The notes: generated by a model from the sequence alone, not told the origin. 41,133 nt of DNA from Clostridiales bacterium (GCA_019416265.1 DXXQ01000207.1:1-41133), one strand, 5' to 3'; counted from the stretch's first letter, positions 16,059 to 25,800 are shown. Numbers and translations: made by a program.

Positions 16059-17414
16059 ATGGGCAGATGGTATGAAGAGGCAGTATTTTATCATATGTAT
16101 CCGATTGGCATGACAGGAGCGCCGAGAAGGAATGAAAGCGAGGAGGTTGTACACCGTTTTCCGGAACTGGAAGAATGGCTTCCGCATATAGATTCCCTGG
16201 GCTGCACCGCAATTTATATAGGACCTTTATTTGAATCCACATCACATGGCTACGATACGAGAGATTACAAACTTGTGGACAGAAGACTGGGGGATAACGA
16301 GGATTTTAAGCATTTTGTAAAAGCTGCTCACCACAGAGGGATCAGAGTTGTGGTTGACGGCGTATTCAACCACACAGGACGGGAGTTTTTCGCATTTCAG
16401 GATATTCAGAAAAATCGGGAAAACTCTCCTTACTGCAGCTGGTATAAGGGAATTAATTTCGGATGGAATTCTCCGTACAATGACGGCTTTGGATATGAAG
16501 CCTGGAGGAACTGTTTTGAACTTGTGAATCTGAATTACTGGGAGCCGAAGGTACGGGAGTATCTTCTTGATGTGATCCGCTTCTGGATCAGAGAATTTGA
16601 TATTGACGGCATCCGCCTTGACTGTGCGGACTGCCTGGATTTCTCCTTCATGCAGGATATGAAGCGTGTTACAGGGGAGATGAAGGAAGATTTCTGGCTG
16701 ATGGGAGAGGTGATTCACGGAGATTATGCCCGCTACATCAGAGAGGCGAAGATTGACAGTGTAACGAATTATGAGCTTCATAAAGGGATTTATTCCGGAC
16801 ACAATGATCACAATTATTTTGAAATCGCACATACGATCCGCAGGGAATTTGATCAGAACGGCGGTATCTATAAAGGAATGAAGCTTTACAGCTTTGTAGA
16901 CAACCATGATGTGGACAGGATCGCATCCAAGCTTAAGGTGAAGGAGCATATTTATCCGGTATATACCCTTCTGTTTACCCTGCCGGGAATCCCGTCGATC
17001 TATTATGGATCGGAATGGGGAATCCAGGGACGCAAGGAAGGGGGAAATGACGATCCTCTGCGTCCGGCGGTGAACCTGAAGGAAACCCTTGAGAATGTCC
17101 CGGATCCCAAACTTTTAAAATGGGTTCAGACATTGGGTAAAATCCATAAGGAATATAAGATGTTTGCAGACGGTTCTTATCAGGAGCTTCTTCTGACCAA
17201 CAGGCAGTACGCCTTTGCCAGAATACTTGAAGGTGAATGTGTGGTTGTTGCAGTGAACAATGATGAGAAAGATGCGGAGCTTTCTATCCGCATTCCGGTA
17301 TCCGGCAGAAGCTGTACAGACCTTGTAAGCGGGGAAAAAACAGACAGCTCTGACGGTATGTTCCATATCAGTCTGAAACCAAATGAAAGCCGGCTCATCC
17401 TTGTCAGAGAATAG
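16059..17414 (+). CDS. GH13 alpha-amylase-family glycosidase
   Basis: 451-residue cytoplasmic enzyme acting on alpha-1,4-glucans such as maltodextrin or glycogen chains. All GH13 regions are present: VDGVFNHTG (region I), GIRLDCAD (nucleophile D188), LMGEVIHG (acid/base E217) and FVDNHDVDR (D284). A C-terminal beta domain (~365-451) follows. No N-terminal carbohydrate module and no signal sequence. An in-frame ATG at 16014 exists, but GGGAGGAG at 16043-16050 points to ATG 16059 and gives the natural start MGRWYEEAVFYHMYP. It is transcribed from its own strong promoter and lies just upstream of glgB, so a role in glycogen or maltodextrin turnover is likely; exact subfamily and product pattern are not determined. 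Confidence 0.9.
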   Translation: MGRWYEEAVFYHMYPIGMTGAPRRNESEEVVHRFPELEEWLPHIDSLGCTAIYIGPLFESTSHGYDTRDYKLVDRRLGDNEDFKHFVKAAHHRGIRVVVDGVFNHTGREFFAFQDIQKNRENSPYCSWYKGINFGWNSPYNDGFGYEAWRNCFELVNLNYWEPKVREYLLDVIRFWIREFDIDGIRLDCADCLDFSFMQDMKRVTGEMKEDFWLMGEVIHGDYARYIREAKIDSVTNYELHKGIYSGHNDHNYFEIAHTIRREFDQNGGIYKGMKLYSFVDNHDVDRIASKLKVKEHIYPVYTLLFTLPGIPSIYYGSEWGIQGRKEGGNDDPLRPAVNLKETLENVPDPKLLKWVQTLGKIHKEYKMFADGSYQELLLTNRQYAFARILEGECVVVAVNNDEKDAELSIRIPVSGRSCTDLVSGEKTDSSDGMFHISLKPNESRLILVRE

Positions 17415-17420
17415 AGGATT

Positions 17421-17452
17421 TTTGCAAAGGAATAAAGGCCGTTTCGTATAAT
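17421..17452 (+). promoter_or_regulatory. Possible promoter before glgB
   Basis: A perfect TATAAT at 17447-17452 sits 24 bp before the glgB start; upstream only a poorly spaced TTGCAA (17422-17427, 19-bp spacer) is seen. glgB may thus be both co-transcribed with the GH13 gene and started separately. Confidence 0.4.
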
Positions 17453-17476
17453 GTATGTTTAAGGGAGGAACTCTAA

Positions 17477-19360
17477 ATGGGTGAAGTAATGAAATTTACA
17501 GATTTGGACCAGTATTTATTTGGGCAGGGTACGCATTATGAAATCTATAAAAAGCTTGGTGCGCATCCGACTACATACCGCCGCAAAAAAGGAGTTTATT
17601 TTGCAGTCTGGGCTCCCAATGCACAGTCTGTTTCTGTTATCGGCGATTTTAACGGCTGGGCAGAAGATGCTCATCCAATGAAAAAAGCAGGCGATATCGG
17701 TGTGTGGGAGGTTTTTGTACCCGGGGCAAAAATAGGAGAGCTTTATAAATTCTTTATCGTAGGAATGCACGGAGAGAAGCTCTATAAAGCAGACCCTTAT
17801 GCAAATGCTTCTGAACTGCGTCCGGGTACTGCATCCAGGATTACAGATATCACAGACTATAAGTGGAAAGATTCCACATGGATGAAGAACAGAGAAAACT
17901 TTGACGATTCCAAAGACGCGATGTCCATCTATGAAGTACATCCCGGCTCATGGAAAAAACATCCGACCTCAGAAGAGGACGAGAAGGGATTTTACAATTA
18001 CAGAGAATTTGCACAGTCTCTGGCCGCTTATGTGAAAGAGATGGGCTATACCCATGTAGAGCTTATGGGAATTGCAGAGCATCCCTTTGACGGTTCCTGG
18101 GGATATCAGGTAACCGGTTATTATTCACCTACCTCCCGTTACGGAATGCCGCAGGATTTTAAATATCTGGTGGATTATCTTCATCAGCAGAAAATCGGCG
18201 TAATCCTTGACTGGGTTCCGGCTCACTTCCCCAAAGATGCTCACGGACTTGCAAATTTCGACGGAACTGCCGTTTATGAGCATGAAGACCCAAGACAGGG
18301 CGAGCATCCGGACTGGGGCACCAAGATTTATAATTACGGACGCCCTGAGGTGAAAAACTTCCTGATAGCCAACGCTCTTTACTGGATTGAGGAATGTCAT
18401 GTGGACGGCCTTCGAGTAGATGCCGTTGCATCCATGCTCTATCTTGATTACGGCAAACAAGACGGCCAGTGGGTTGCGAATAAATACGGCGATAATAAGA
18501 ACCTGGAGGCAATTGAATTCTTTAAGCATCTGAATACCGTTGTTCTTGGAAGAAATCACGGAACAGTTATGATCGCAGAGGAGTCTACCGCATGGCCAAT
18601 GGTAACAGGAGATGCGGAAAAGGGCGGACTGGGATTTTCCCTGAAGTGGAATATGGGATGGATGAACGACTTCCTGGAGTACATGAAGTGCGACCCGTAT
18701 TTCCGTAAATTTAACCACAATAAGATGACTTTTGCCATGGCTTATGCCTACAGTGAGAAATATATTCTGGTAATTTCTCACGATGAGGTTGTTCATCTGA
18801 AATGTTCCATGCTGAACAAGATGCCGGGAGAGCTGGATGATAAATTTAAGAACTTAAAGGCTGCCTATGCATTTATGTTCTGTCATCCGGGAAAGAAGCT
18901 TCTGTTTATGGGACAGGAATTCGGACAGCTTCGTGAGTGGAGCGAGGAGAGAGAGCTTGACTGGTTCCTTCTCGGAGAGGATTCCCATAGAAACCTTCAG
19001 AGCTTTGTAAAAGATCTTCTTCATCTTTATAAAAAATATCCGTCGCTTCATGCTCTGGACAATGATCCGGAAGGCTTCGAATGGATCAATCCAAACGACG
19101 GAGACAGAAGTATTTTCAGCTTTGTGAGAAAATCTCCCACAAAGAGAAACAACATTCTTCTGGTTGTAAACTTTACGCCTGTGGACAGACCGGATTACAG
19201 GGTAGGAGTTCCGAAAAAGAAACAGTATAAACTGATTATGAATGAGAACGGAATGTGCGAGCAGAAGGTATTTAAGGCAGAAAAGAGCGAGTGCGACAAC
19301 CGTCCATTCTCCTTTGCTTACCCTCTGCCGGCATATGGTGTGGGCATTTTCCTGTATTAA
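17477..19360 (+). CDS. glgB: 1,4-alpha-glucan branching enzyme
   Basis: 627 residues, the usual length. It moves a segment of an alpha-1,4-glucan chain to a C6 hydroxyl, making the branches of glycogen. N-terminal CBM48 module (~15-120: VYFAVWAPNAQSVSVIGDFNGW) followed by a GH13_9 barrel: EVHPGSWKK, ELMGIAEHPFDGSWGYQVTGYY, GLRVDAVASMLYLDYG (nucleophile D315), MIAEEST (E368/E369) and SHDEVVH (D436). Just after the last motif the common GK-x-SL is replaced by LKCSML, a small departure near the active site. The C-terminal beta domain ends GVGIFLY. No glgA, glgC, glgD or glgP is in the window, so the rest of the glycogen pathway must be elsewhere. Confidence 0.96.
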   Translation: MGEVMKFTDLDQYLFGQGTHYEIYKKLGAHPTTYRRKKGVYFAVWAPNAQSVSVIGDFNGWAEDAHPMKKAGDIGVWEVFVPGAKIGELYKFFIVGMHGEKLYKADPYANASELRPGTASRITDITDYKWKDSTWMKNRENFDDSKDAMSIYEVHPGSWKKHPTSEEDEKGFYNYREFAQSLAAYVKEMGYTHVELMGIAEHPFDGSWGYQVTGYYSPTSRYGMPQDFKYLVDYLHQQKIGVILDWVPAHFPKDAHGLANFDGTAVYEHEDPRQGEHPDWGTKIYNYGRPEVKNFLIANALYWIEECHVDGLRVDAVASMLYLDYGKQDGQWVANKYGDNKNLEAIEFFKHLNTVVLGRNHGTVMIAEESTAWPMVTGDAEKGGLGFSLKWNMGWMNDFLEYMKCDPYFRKFNHNKMTFAMAYAYSEKYILVISHDEVVHLKCSMLNKMPGELDDKFKNLKAAYAFMFCHPGKKLLFMGQEFGQLREWSEERELDWFLLGEDSHRNLQSFVKDLLHLYKKYPSLHALDNDPEGFEWINPNDGDRSIFSFVRKSPTKRNNILLVVNFTPVDRPDYRVGVPKKKQYKLIMNENGMCEQKVFKAEKSECDNRPFSFAYPLPAYGVGIFLY

Positions 19361-19397
19361 AAGGCTAAAATAAGAGTAATTTCGTGCAAGTTGTTAA

Positions 19398-19426
19398 TTG
19401 CATTTTTACGGAAGACAGGATATAAT
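19398..19426 (+). promoter_or_regulatory. Sigma-A promoter of the small-protein gene
   Basis: TTGCAT at 19398-19403, 17 bp, TATAAT at 19421-19426, about 60 bp before the start codon. Confidence 0.75.
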
Positions 19427-19484
19427 GTACACGTAAACAAGGAAATGGATGAAAAGAAGAAAATGTCGAAAGGAGAATATTGAC

Positions 19485-19718
19485 ATGAAAGTATCACATA
19501 TTAAAGATATCGAGAAATTTTTTGAAGTAATTGACAGTTGTGAAGGAAAAGTAGAGTTAGTAACAGGAGAAGGCGACAGACTGAACCTGAAATCTAAATT
19601 ATCCCAGTACGTATCACTGGCAAACATCTTTTCCGGCGGTGAGATTCCGGAACTGGAAATCGTAGCATACGAGAGAGAAGACATTGATAAATTAATGCAC
19701 TTTATGATTAATGGCTGA
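19485..19718 (+). CDS. Small conserved-looking protein of unknown function
   Basis: 77 residues, MKVSHIKDIEKFFEVIDSC onward, predicted soluble and mixed alpha/beta, slightly acidic, without signal sequence, membrane span or Cys motif. An upstream in-frame ATG at 19449 exists, but AAAGGAG at 19469-19475 and its own promoter point to ATG 19485. The sequence has the feel of a small compact domain (strand KVELVTGEGDRL, strand ELEIVAYE, helix EDIDKLMHFMI) rather than a gene fragment. It is monocistronic: own promoter, hairpin after the stop. I do not recognise the family. It could be a small regulator or adaptor; its place between glgB and the metal GTPases gives no firm hint. Confidence 0.75.
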   Translation: MKVSHIKDIEKFFEVIDSCEGKVELVTGEGDRLNLKSKLSQYVSLANIFSGGEIPELEIVAYEREDIDKLMHFMING

Positions 19719-19736
19719 TAAATAAGATACAATTGA

Positions 19737-19764
19737 GGGGATGTGACGGGGTCATATCCCCTTT
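19737..19764 (+). terminator. Stem-loop terminator after the small-protein gene
   Basis: Stem GGGGATGTGAC (19737-19747) with GTCATATCCCC (19751-19761), one G-T pair, loop GGG, then only TTT. A stable hairpin with a short T tract; probably a terminator of moderate strength. Confidence 0.65.
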
Positions 19765-19778
19765 GCTGTAAAATGGAA

Positions 19779-19831
19779 CCAGGGGGTACAGGTGCCTCCT
19801 GGTCAAAATGCGTTTACCCAAAAGTATAAAC
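19779..19831 (+). promoter_or_regulatory. Leader hairpin and inverted repeat before the His-rich GTPase
   Basis: A hairpin CCAGG...CCTGG (about 19779-19803) and an inverted repeat GTTTA/TAAAC (19812-19816 and 19827-19831) lie in the 120 bp before the GTPase gene. Genes of this family are often controlled by zinc through Zur; no site matching a Zur box known to me is obvious, so this is only a candidate control region. Confidence 0.3.
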
Positions 19832-19884
19832 AGCACTTTGATGTGTAAACTATACATAAACAAAAAGAAGAGGAGAGAAAAATC

Positions 19885-21213
19885 ATGACAAAAATTGATA
19901 TTATCTCCGGTTTCCTCGGAGCCGGAAAAACAACTCTGATAAAAAAACTGCTGAAAGATGCCTTTGCAGGAGAGCAGGTTGTTCTCATTGAAAATGAATT
20001 TGGTGAGATCGGTATTGACGGCGGTTTTCTCAAAGAAGCGGGAATTGAAATCCGTGAGATGAACTCCGGCTGTATCTGCTGTTCTCTTGTAGGTGATTTC
20101 GGCGCTTCTCTGAAAGAGGTTGTGGAGAAATATCATCCGGACAGAATCCTCATCGAGCCTTCAGGCGTGGGAAAATTATCCGACGTTATCAAAGCAGTAC
20201 AGGGAGTTCAGGAGGAAGTGGATATTGTTCTGAACAGCTACACAACAGTAGTAGATGCGAAAAAATGTAAAATGTATATGAGAAACTTCGGTGAGTTTTT
20301 CAACAATCAGGTGGAATATGCAGGCGCAATTATTATGAGCCGTACAGATATTGTGGATGAGAAAAAGGCAATGGCTGCCATGGAACTGCTTCGTGAGATC
20401 AATCCTAAGGCTGCGATCATTACGACTCCTATTGAAAAGCTGGAAGGCAAGAAGATTCTGGAGACAATGGAGCATCCCGTTTCCCTTGCTGAGGAGATGA
20501 TGGAGGAAGAGGTCTGCCCGGAATGCGGACATGTGCATGAACACGGAGAGCACGGCCATGAATGTGGCTGCGGTCATGATCATGAACATCACCACGACCA
20601 TGAGCACGAGCATGAACATCATCACGACCATGAGCACGACCATGAGCACGAGCATGACCACGACCACGAGCACGATCACGAGCATGACCATGACCACCAT
20701 CACGACCATGACCACGAGCACGATCACGAGCATGACCATGACCACCATCACGACCACGAGCACGATCACGAGCATGACCATGACCACCATCACGACCATG
20801 ATCACGATCACGATCACGAGCATCATCATGACCACGACCATGATCATCACCATGACCATGAATGTGGCTGCGGCCATGATCACCATCACGATCACGAATG
20901 CGGCTGCGGACACGATCATCACCATCACCATGCAGACGAGGTATTTACCAGCTGGGGCCGTGAGACAATCCAAAAATATACAAGAGAAGATCTTGAGAAG
21001 ATTCTGGAAGCGCTTTCTCATTCTGATGAATACGGAACAATCCTTCGTGCAAAGGGAATGCTCCCGTCAGAGGATGGAACCTGGATTTACTTCGATATGG
21101 TTCCGGAAGAAACAGAGATTCGTGAGGGCGCTCCGGAATATACAGGACGTCTCTGCGTGATCGGTTCCAAGATGAACGAGGAGAAGCTTGCCAAACTGTT
21201 TGGCCTTGCATAA
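19885..21213 (+). CDS. COG0523 (G3E, CobW-like) GTPase with a very long His-rich insertion
   Basis: 442 residues; a GTP-dependent metallochaperone of the CobW/YjiA/ZNG1 family, probably delivering zinc (or another transition metal). The GTPase domain (1-205) has Walker A GFLGAGKTT (9-17), the metal motif GCICC (C63, C65, C66) and EPSG (91-94). The guanine-specificity motif is SRTD instead of NKxD. Residues 211-349 are a Cys/His/Asp/Glu-only stretch, about half His, opening with CPECGH and holding three ECGCGHDH boxes. The CobW C-terminal domain (~352-442) follows, with ILRAKGML. His-rich loops are common in this family but are normally far shorter. A second COG0523 gene starts 37 bp after the stop. 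Ribosome site GAGGAGAG. Confidence 0.92.
   Translation: MTKIDIISGFLGAGKTTLIKKLLKDAFAGEQVVLIENEFGEIGIDGGFLKEAGIEIREMNSGCICCSLVGDFGASLKEVVEKYHPDRILIEPSGVGKLSDVIKAVQGVQEEVDIVLNSYTTVVDAKKCKMYMRNFGEFFNNQVEYAGAIIMSRTDIVDEKKAMAAMELLREINPKAAIITTPIEKLEGKKILETMEHPVSLAEEMMEEEVCPECGHVHEHGEHGHECGCGHDHEHHHDHEHEHEHHHDHEHDHEHEHDHDHEHDHEHDHDHHHDHDHEHDHEHDHDHHHDHEHDHEHDHDHHHDHDHDHDHEHHHDHDHDHHHDHECGCGHDHHHDHECGCGHDHHHHHADEVFTSWGRETIQKYTREDLEKILEALSHSDEYGTILRAKGMLPSEDGTWIYFDMVPEETEIREGAPEYTGRLCVIGSKMNEEKLAKLFGLA
20515..20931 (+). repeat. CAY-GAY repeat tract coding the His-rich domain
   Basis: 417 bases made almost entirely of His, Asp and Glu codons. Inside it a unit beginning GAGCACGATCACGAG recurs at 20668, 20716 and 20758, that is with periods of 48 and 42 bp (whole codons, so length changes keep the frame). 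Such tracts change length by slippage or unequal recombination and are also prone to assembly collapse. Confidence 0.9.
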
Positions 21214-21250
21214 AGCTTTTTGAAATAAGAAAGGTTTGAGAGGATAGGTT

Positions 21251-22201
21251 ATGAACGAAATCACAGTTCCTATTTACCTGATCAGCGGTTTTCTGGAAAG
21301 CGGTAAAACAACTTTTCTGAATTTTACGCTGCAGCAGGATTACTTTGCCATAGATGGGAAAACTCTTCTGATCCTTTGTGAAGAAGGGGAAGAGGAATAC
21401 GAGATGGATAAGCTGAAGCTTACCAATACCGTTGTGGAAGTTATTGAAGATGAAAGTGATTTTACGCCGGAAAGACTGGCTGCACTGGACATCATTCACA
21501 ATCCGGAGCGTGTTGTTATTGAATATAACGGCATGTGGCTGGTGAGCAAATTTGAGAAAATGCAGCTTCCGGCAGGCTGGGGGATCGAGCAGGAGATTAC
21601 CTGTGTAGATGCCACTACTTATCAGGTTTATATGGCAAATATGAAATCTATTTTCATGGATATGGTGAGAAACACAGATATGGTTGTGTTCAACAGATGT
21701 AAAGAGGGAGATCCCCTTGCATCCTACCGACGCGGCATTAAAGTTGCCAACCAGGCGGCAGAGGTTATTTTTGAAGATGAAGAAGGGGAGATCGACGATA
21801 TTTTCCAGGATGAGATGCCCTTTGACATCAATGCGCCGATTATTGAGATCCTGCCTGAGGATTATGGAATCTGGTTTGTGGACGCTATGGATAATCCTCA
21901 GACTTATGTGGGGAAAACCGTTCGATTTAAGGGCCGCGCCCTGAAGCCGAGAGGAATGGGAAGCAAATTCTTTGTTCCGGGACGGACTGCCATGACCTGC
22001 TGTGCAGACGATACCACCTTCCTGGGATATGTGTGCAGAAGCGACTACACACCTCACATCAAAGAGGGAAGCTGGGTAGAGGTTACCGCAAAAGTAGCCT
22101 ATGAGAACAGAACGGAATACCAGGGAGAAGGCATTGTGCTCTATGCGGAAAAAGCAGAGATCTGTGAACCTCTGAAAGAAGAGATGGTTTATTTTAACTA
22201 G
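21251..22201 (+). CDS. Divergent COG0523-like GTPase fused to a DUF1980/TIGR03943-like C-terminal domain
   Basis: 316 residues. Residues 1-~190 are a G3E-type P-loop domain: PIYLISGFLESGKTTFLNF (Walker A 13-21). The CxCC metal motif is missing, EPSG is replaced by EYNG and NKxD by NRCK, so nucleotide and metal handling must differ from the upstream paralogue. There is no CobW C-terminal domain. Instead residues ~218-316 form an OB-like beta domain (VGKTVRFKGRALKPRGM, FVPGRTAMTCCADDTTFLGYVC, EGSWVEVTAKVAYE) that resembles the C-terminal part of DUF1980/TIGR03943 (YcgQ) proteins, partners of a putative metal permease. The resemblance is from memory. Same operon as the His-rich GTPase; a joint role in metal allocation is the natural inference. 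Confidence 0.75.
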   Translation: MNEITVPIYLISGFLESGKTTFLNFTLQQDYFAIDGKTLLILCEEGEEEYEMDKLKLTNTVVEVIEDESDFTPERLAALDIIHNPERVVIEYNGMWLVSKFEKMQLPAGWGIEQEITCVDATTYQVYMANMKSIFMDMVRNTDMVVFNRCKEGDPLASYRRGIKVANQAAEVIFEDEEGEIDDIFQDEMPFDINAPIIEILPEDYGIWFVDAMDNPQTYVGKTVRFKGRALKPRGMGSKFFVPGRTAMTCCADDTTFLGYVCRSDYTPHIKEGSWVEVTAKVAYENRTEYQGEGIVLYAEKAEICEPLKEEMVYFN

Positions 22202-22229
22202 AGCACAAATAAAAAACTGAGGAGAAATT

Positions 22230-22823
22230 ATGTACTTAATAGTTGGTTTGGGAAATCCCGGAAGACAGTATGAGGCAACTCGCCACAATATGGGATTCGA
22301 TACAATTGATTATCTTGTGGAGGAGCACCGCGTTCCCCAGGGCGGTGTGAAATTCAATGCCATGTACGGCAAGGCAGTCATAGGAGGAGACAAGGCGATT
22401 CTTATGAAACCCCTTTCTTTTATGAATTTAAGCGGAGGCCCTGTCCGTGAAATGGCAAACTATTTCAAGATTGACCCGGAAACAGAACTGATTGTAATTT
22501 ACGATGACATTGATCTTGAGCCGGGACAGCTTCGCATCCGCAAACAGGGAAGTGCAGGCGGTCATAACGGAATCAAGGATATCATCCGCCAGCTTGGAAC
22601 GGAGAAATTCCTCCGTGTGAAGGTGGGAGTAGGCGCGAAGCCAAAGGGCTGGGATCTGGCCGACCATGTACTGGGCAGATTTTCAGCCGACGACCGTAAG
22701 CTTGTGGATGAAGCTATCGAAAAGGCGGCGAAAGCGGTGGAGCTTATTATTGCAGAAGGCGCAGACGCAGCTATGAATGTATATAACAAAAAGGTTTCCG
22801 CAGCTAAGACAAACGATCGTTGA
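22230..22823 (+). CDS. pth: Peptidyl-tRNA hydrolase
   Basis: 197 residues, normal length. Frees tRNA from peptidyl-tRNA dropped by stalled ribosomes. Diagnostic: MYLIVGLGNPGRQYEATRHNMGFD with N9 and catalytic H19, then KPLSFMNLSGG, IVIYDDIDLEPG and GSAGGHNGIKDI with the catalytic Asp. The gene is 9 bp before mfd, an arrangement widespread in Firmicutes. Ribosome site GGAGAAA before the ATG. Confidence 0.97.
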   Translation: MYLIVGLGNPGRQYEATRHNMGFDTIDYLVEEHRVPQGGVKFNAMYGKAVIGGDKAILMKPLSFMNLSGGPVREMANYFKIDPETELIVIYDDIDLEPGQLRIRKQGSAGGHNGIKDIIRQLGTEKFLRVKVGVGAKPKGWDLADHVLGRFSADDRKLVDEAIEKAAKAVELIIAEGADAAMNVYNKKVSAAKTNDR

Positions 22824-22832
22824 GAGGTTTTT

Positions 22833-25800
22833 ATGAAAGCTTTTTTGGAGCCTCTGCACAGCCTTGCAGAGTTTGAGGAAATTTATACAAAGGCAAAAAC
22901 AAATAAGGGAATCCTTCAGGTTTCCGGATGCATGGAGTCTCAGAAAGCCCATCTGATGTATGGGCTTTCCGGACTTTTTCCATGTCGGCTGATCCTTGCG
23001 GAAGATGAGCGCAGGGCAAAGGAAATCTATGAGGATTACCGTTTTTATGACAAAAAGATCTTTTCCTATCCGGCAAAAGACCTTCTTTTTTTTCAGGCGG
23101 ACATTCACGGAAACCTGTTGATCCGGCAGAGGATGCGGGTGGTGAAGGCGCTTCTGGAGCAGGATGAGATTACGGTTGTCACAAGCATAGACGGTGTGAT
23201 GGACTTTCTTACGGCGCCGGAAAAAATCAGAAAAAATCTGCTTCATTACCGCAATGACAGCGAAGTGGATCTGGATGAGCTGAAGGAAAAGCTGGTAGAA
23301 CTGGGCTATGAGCGCGTAGGTCAGGTGGAGATGCCGGGACAGTTTTCTATCCGCGGCGGGATTGTGGATATTTATTCTCTTACAGAAGAAAATCCGTGGA
23401 GAATCGAGCTGTGGGGAGATGAGATCGACTCTATCAGAAGCTTTGACGCAGAGAGCCAGAGGTCGTTGGAGAATCTGGAGGAAATTACGATTTACCCGGC
23501 AGTAGAACGCACCGGAGAGAAAGATATGGTATCTTTCCTGGATTATTTCCCGGAAGGAAAGACGATGATTTTTCTGGATGAGCCGAACCGCCTTTCCGAA
23601 AAGGGGGAGGCTGTGGAGGAGGAATACCGTCAGAGCCGTGAAAGAAGAGAGGAAAAAGGCTGCCAGAACCTGCCGGCAAACTGGCTTTGCGATTTTGCGA
23701 AAATACAGAGAGAGCTGAATAAGAGAAATTGTATCTCCGTCTGTGCGCTGGAGCCGAGACAGGCCGGCTGGAAGGTGAAGGATAAATTTTACCTGAATGT
23801 AAAGTCGGGAAATTCCTATAACAGCAGTTTTGAGCTTCTGGTGAAGGATCTGCATCAGTATAAAAAGCAGGGATATAAAATCGCGCTACTTTCCGGCTCA
23901 AGAACAAGGGCGGAACGTCTGGCACGGGATTTGCAGGAGGAAGGTTTAAATGCCTTTTACAGTCTGGATTACAGCCGCGAGATCCAGCCCGGTGAGATCA
24001 TGGTAGTTTACGGCCATGCAAAGAAAGGCTTTGAATATCCGCTGATCAAGTTTGCCCTTATGACGGAAACGGATATTTTCGGACAGGAGCAGACGAAGAA
24101 AAAGAAGAAAAAAGTATATAACGGGCAAAGGATCCAGGATTTCGCAGAGCTTTCCATTGGAGATTTCGTAGTACATGAAAAGCACGGACTGGGTATCTAT
24201 AAGGGGATTGAAAAGGTAGAGGTAGACAGGATCGTTAAGGATTATATCAAGATTGAATACCGGGGCGGAAGCAATCTCTACATCCTTGCAACCCAGCTTG
24301 ACGCCCTGCAGAAATATTCCGGCGCAGATACGGCGAAAGCGCCCAAACTGAATAAGCTGGGCGGCCAGGAATGGAATAAAACCAAGAGTAAGGTAAGGGG
24401 AGCCGTGAAAGACATTGCCAAAGAACTGGTACAGCTCTATGCAGAGCGTCAGCAAAAAGAAGGCTATGTCTGCGGCCCGGATACTGTCTGGCAGAGAGAA
24501 TTCGAGGAAATGTTCCCCTACGAGGAAACTGCCGATCAGCTTGCAGCCATTGAGGATGCAAAAAGGGATATGGAAAGTACGAAAATCATGGAACGCCTTG
24601 TCTGCGGCGACGTAGGATACGGCAAGACGGAGGTCGCTCTTCGCGTTGCGTTTAAAGCGGTTCAGGAAAGCCGTCAGGTGGTATATCTTGCGCCCACAAC
24701 GATTCTGGCACAGCAGATTTATAATACCTTTGTCCAGAGAATGAAGGAGTTTCCGGTACGGGTGGATCTTCTGTGCAGATTTCGTACGGCAGCCCAGCAG
24801 AAAAAGACCATTGCAGATCTGAAGAAAGGCATGGTGGATGTGGTGGTCGGAACGCACAGAGTGCTTTCTAAGGATGTGGAATTTAAGAATCTGGGACTGC
24901 TGATCATTGATGAGGAACAACGCTTCGGTGTTGCCCATAAAGAGAAAATCAAGCAGTTAAAGAAGGATGTAGACGTTCTGACTCTGACAGCGACTCCGAT
25001 TCCCAGAACCCTTCATATGAGCATGATCGGAATTCGTGATATGAGTGTGCTGGAAGAGCCTCCCATGGACAGAATGCCGATTCAGACCTATGTTATGGAG
25101 TACGATGAAGAGACTGTGCGGGAAGCCATTAACAGGGAAATGCGCAGAGGCGGACAGGTTTATTACGTTTATAACCGTGTGACGGATATTGCAGAGGTTG
25201 CCCTTCGGATTTCCAAGCTTGTACCCGATGCGAGGGTGGATTTTGCCCACGGGCAGATGAGCGAAAAGGAACTGGAACAGGTGATGTTTGCTTTTATCAA
25301 TGGGGATATTGATGTGCTTGTTTCCACGACCATTATTGAGACGGGGCTTGATATTTCCAATGTAAATACCATGATCATCCATGATTCGGACAGGTATGGA
25401 TTAAGCCAGCTTTATCAGCTTCGCGGAAGGATCGGGCGTTCCAACAGAACTGCCTATGCCTTCCTTATGTACAGGCAGAATGTGATGCTCAAGGAGACTG
25501 CAGAGAAGCGTCTTGCAGCTATCCGTGAATATACAGATTTGGGAAGCGGTTTTAAGATTGCCATGCGGGACCTGGAGCTTCGCGGTGCGGGAAATCTTCT
25601 CGGTGCACAGCAGCATGGGCATATGAATGCAGTGGGATATGATCTTTACTGTAAGATGCTCAGTGAAGCGGTGAAAGAGGCCAAGGGAATCCATACGCTG
25701 GAAGATTTCGAGACGACAATAGACCTTAATATGGATGCGTTTATTCCGGATTCCTACATCAGTAATGAGTTTCAGAAGCTGGATATTTACAAGAGGATTG

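Noticed and set aside
20560..20930. CRISPR-like regular repeats
   Set aside because: The repeats are contiguous His/Asp/Glu codons in an intact frame, without unique spacers.
20176..21021. Minus-strand 281-codon ORF rich in Met/Val/Ile
   Set aside because: It is the complement of the His codon repeat (CAY/GAY read backwards as ATG/GTG/GTC); no ribosome site and no plausible protein.
20945..22288. Minus-strand 447-codon ORF
   Set aside because: Lies opposite the second GTPase and the start of pth, both of which have clear family motifs; no promoter or ribosome site, composition not protein-like.
22683..23855. Minus-strand 390-codon ORF
   Set aside because: Complement of pth/mfd, which are unambiguous; no initiation signals.
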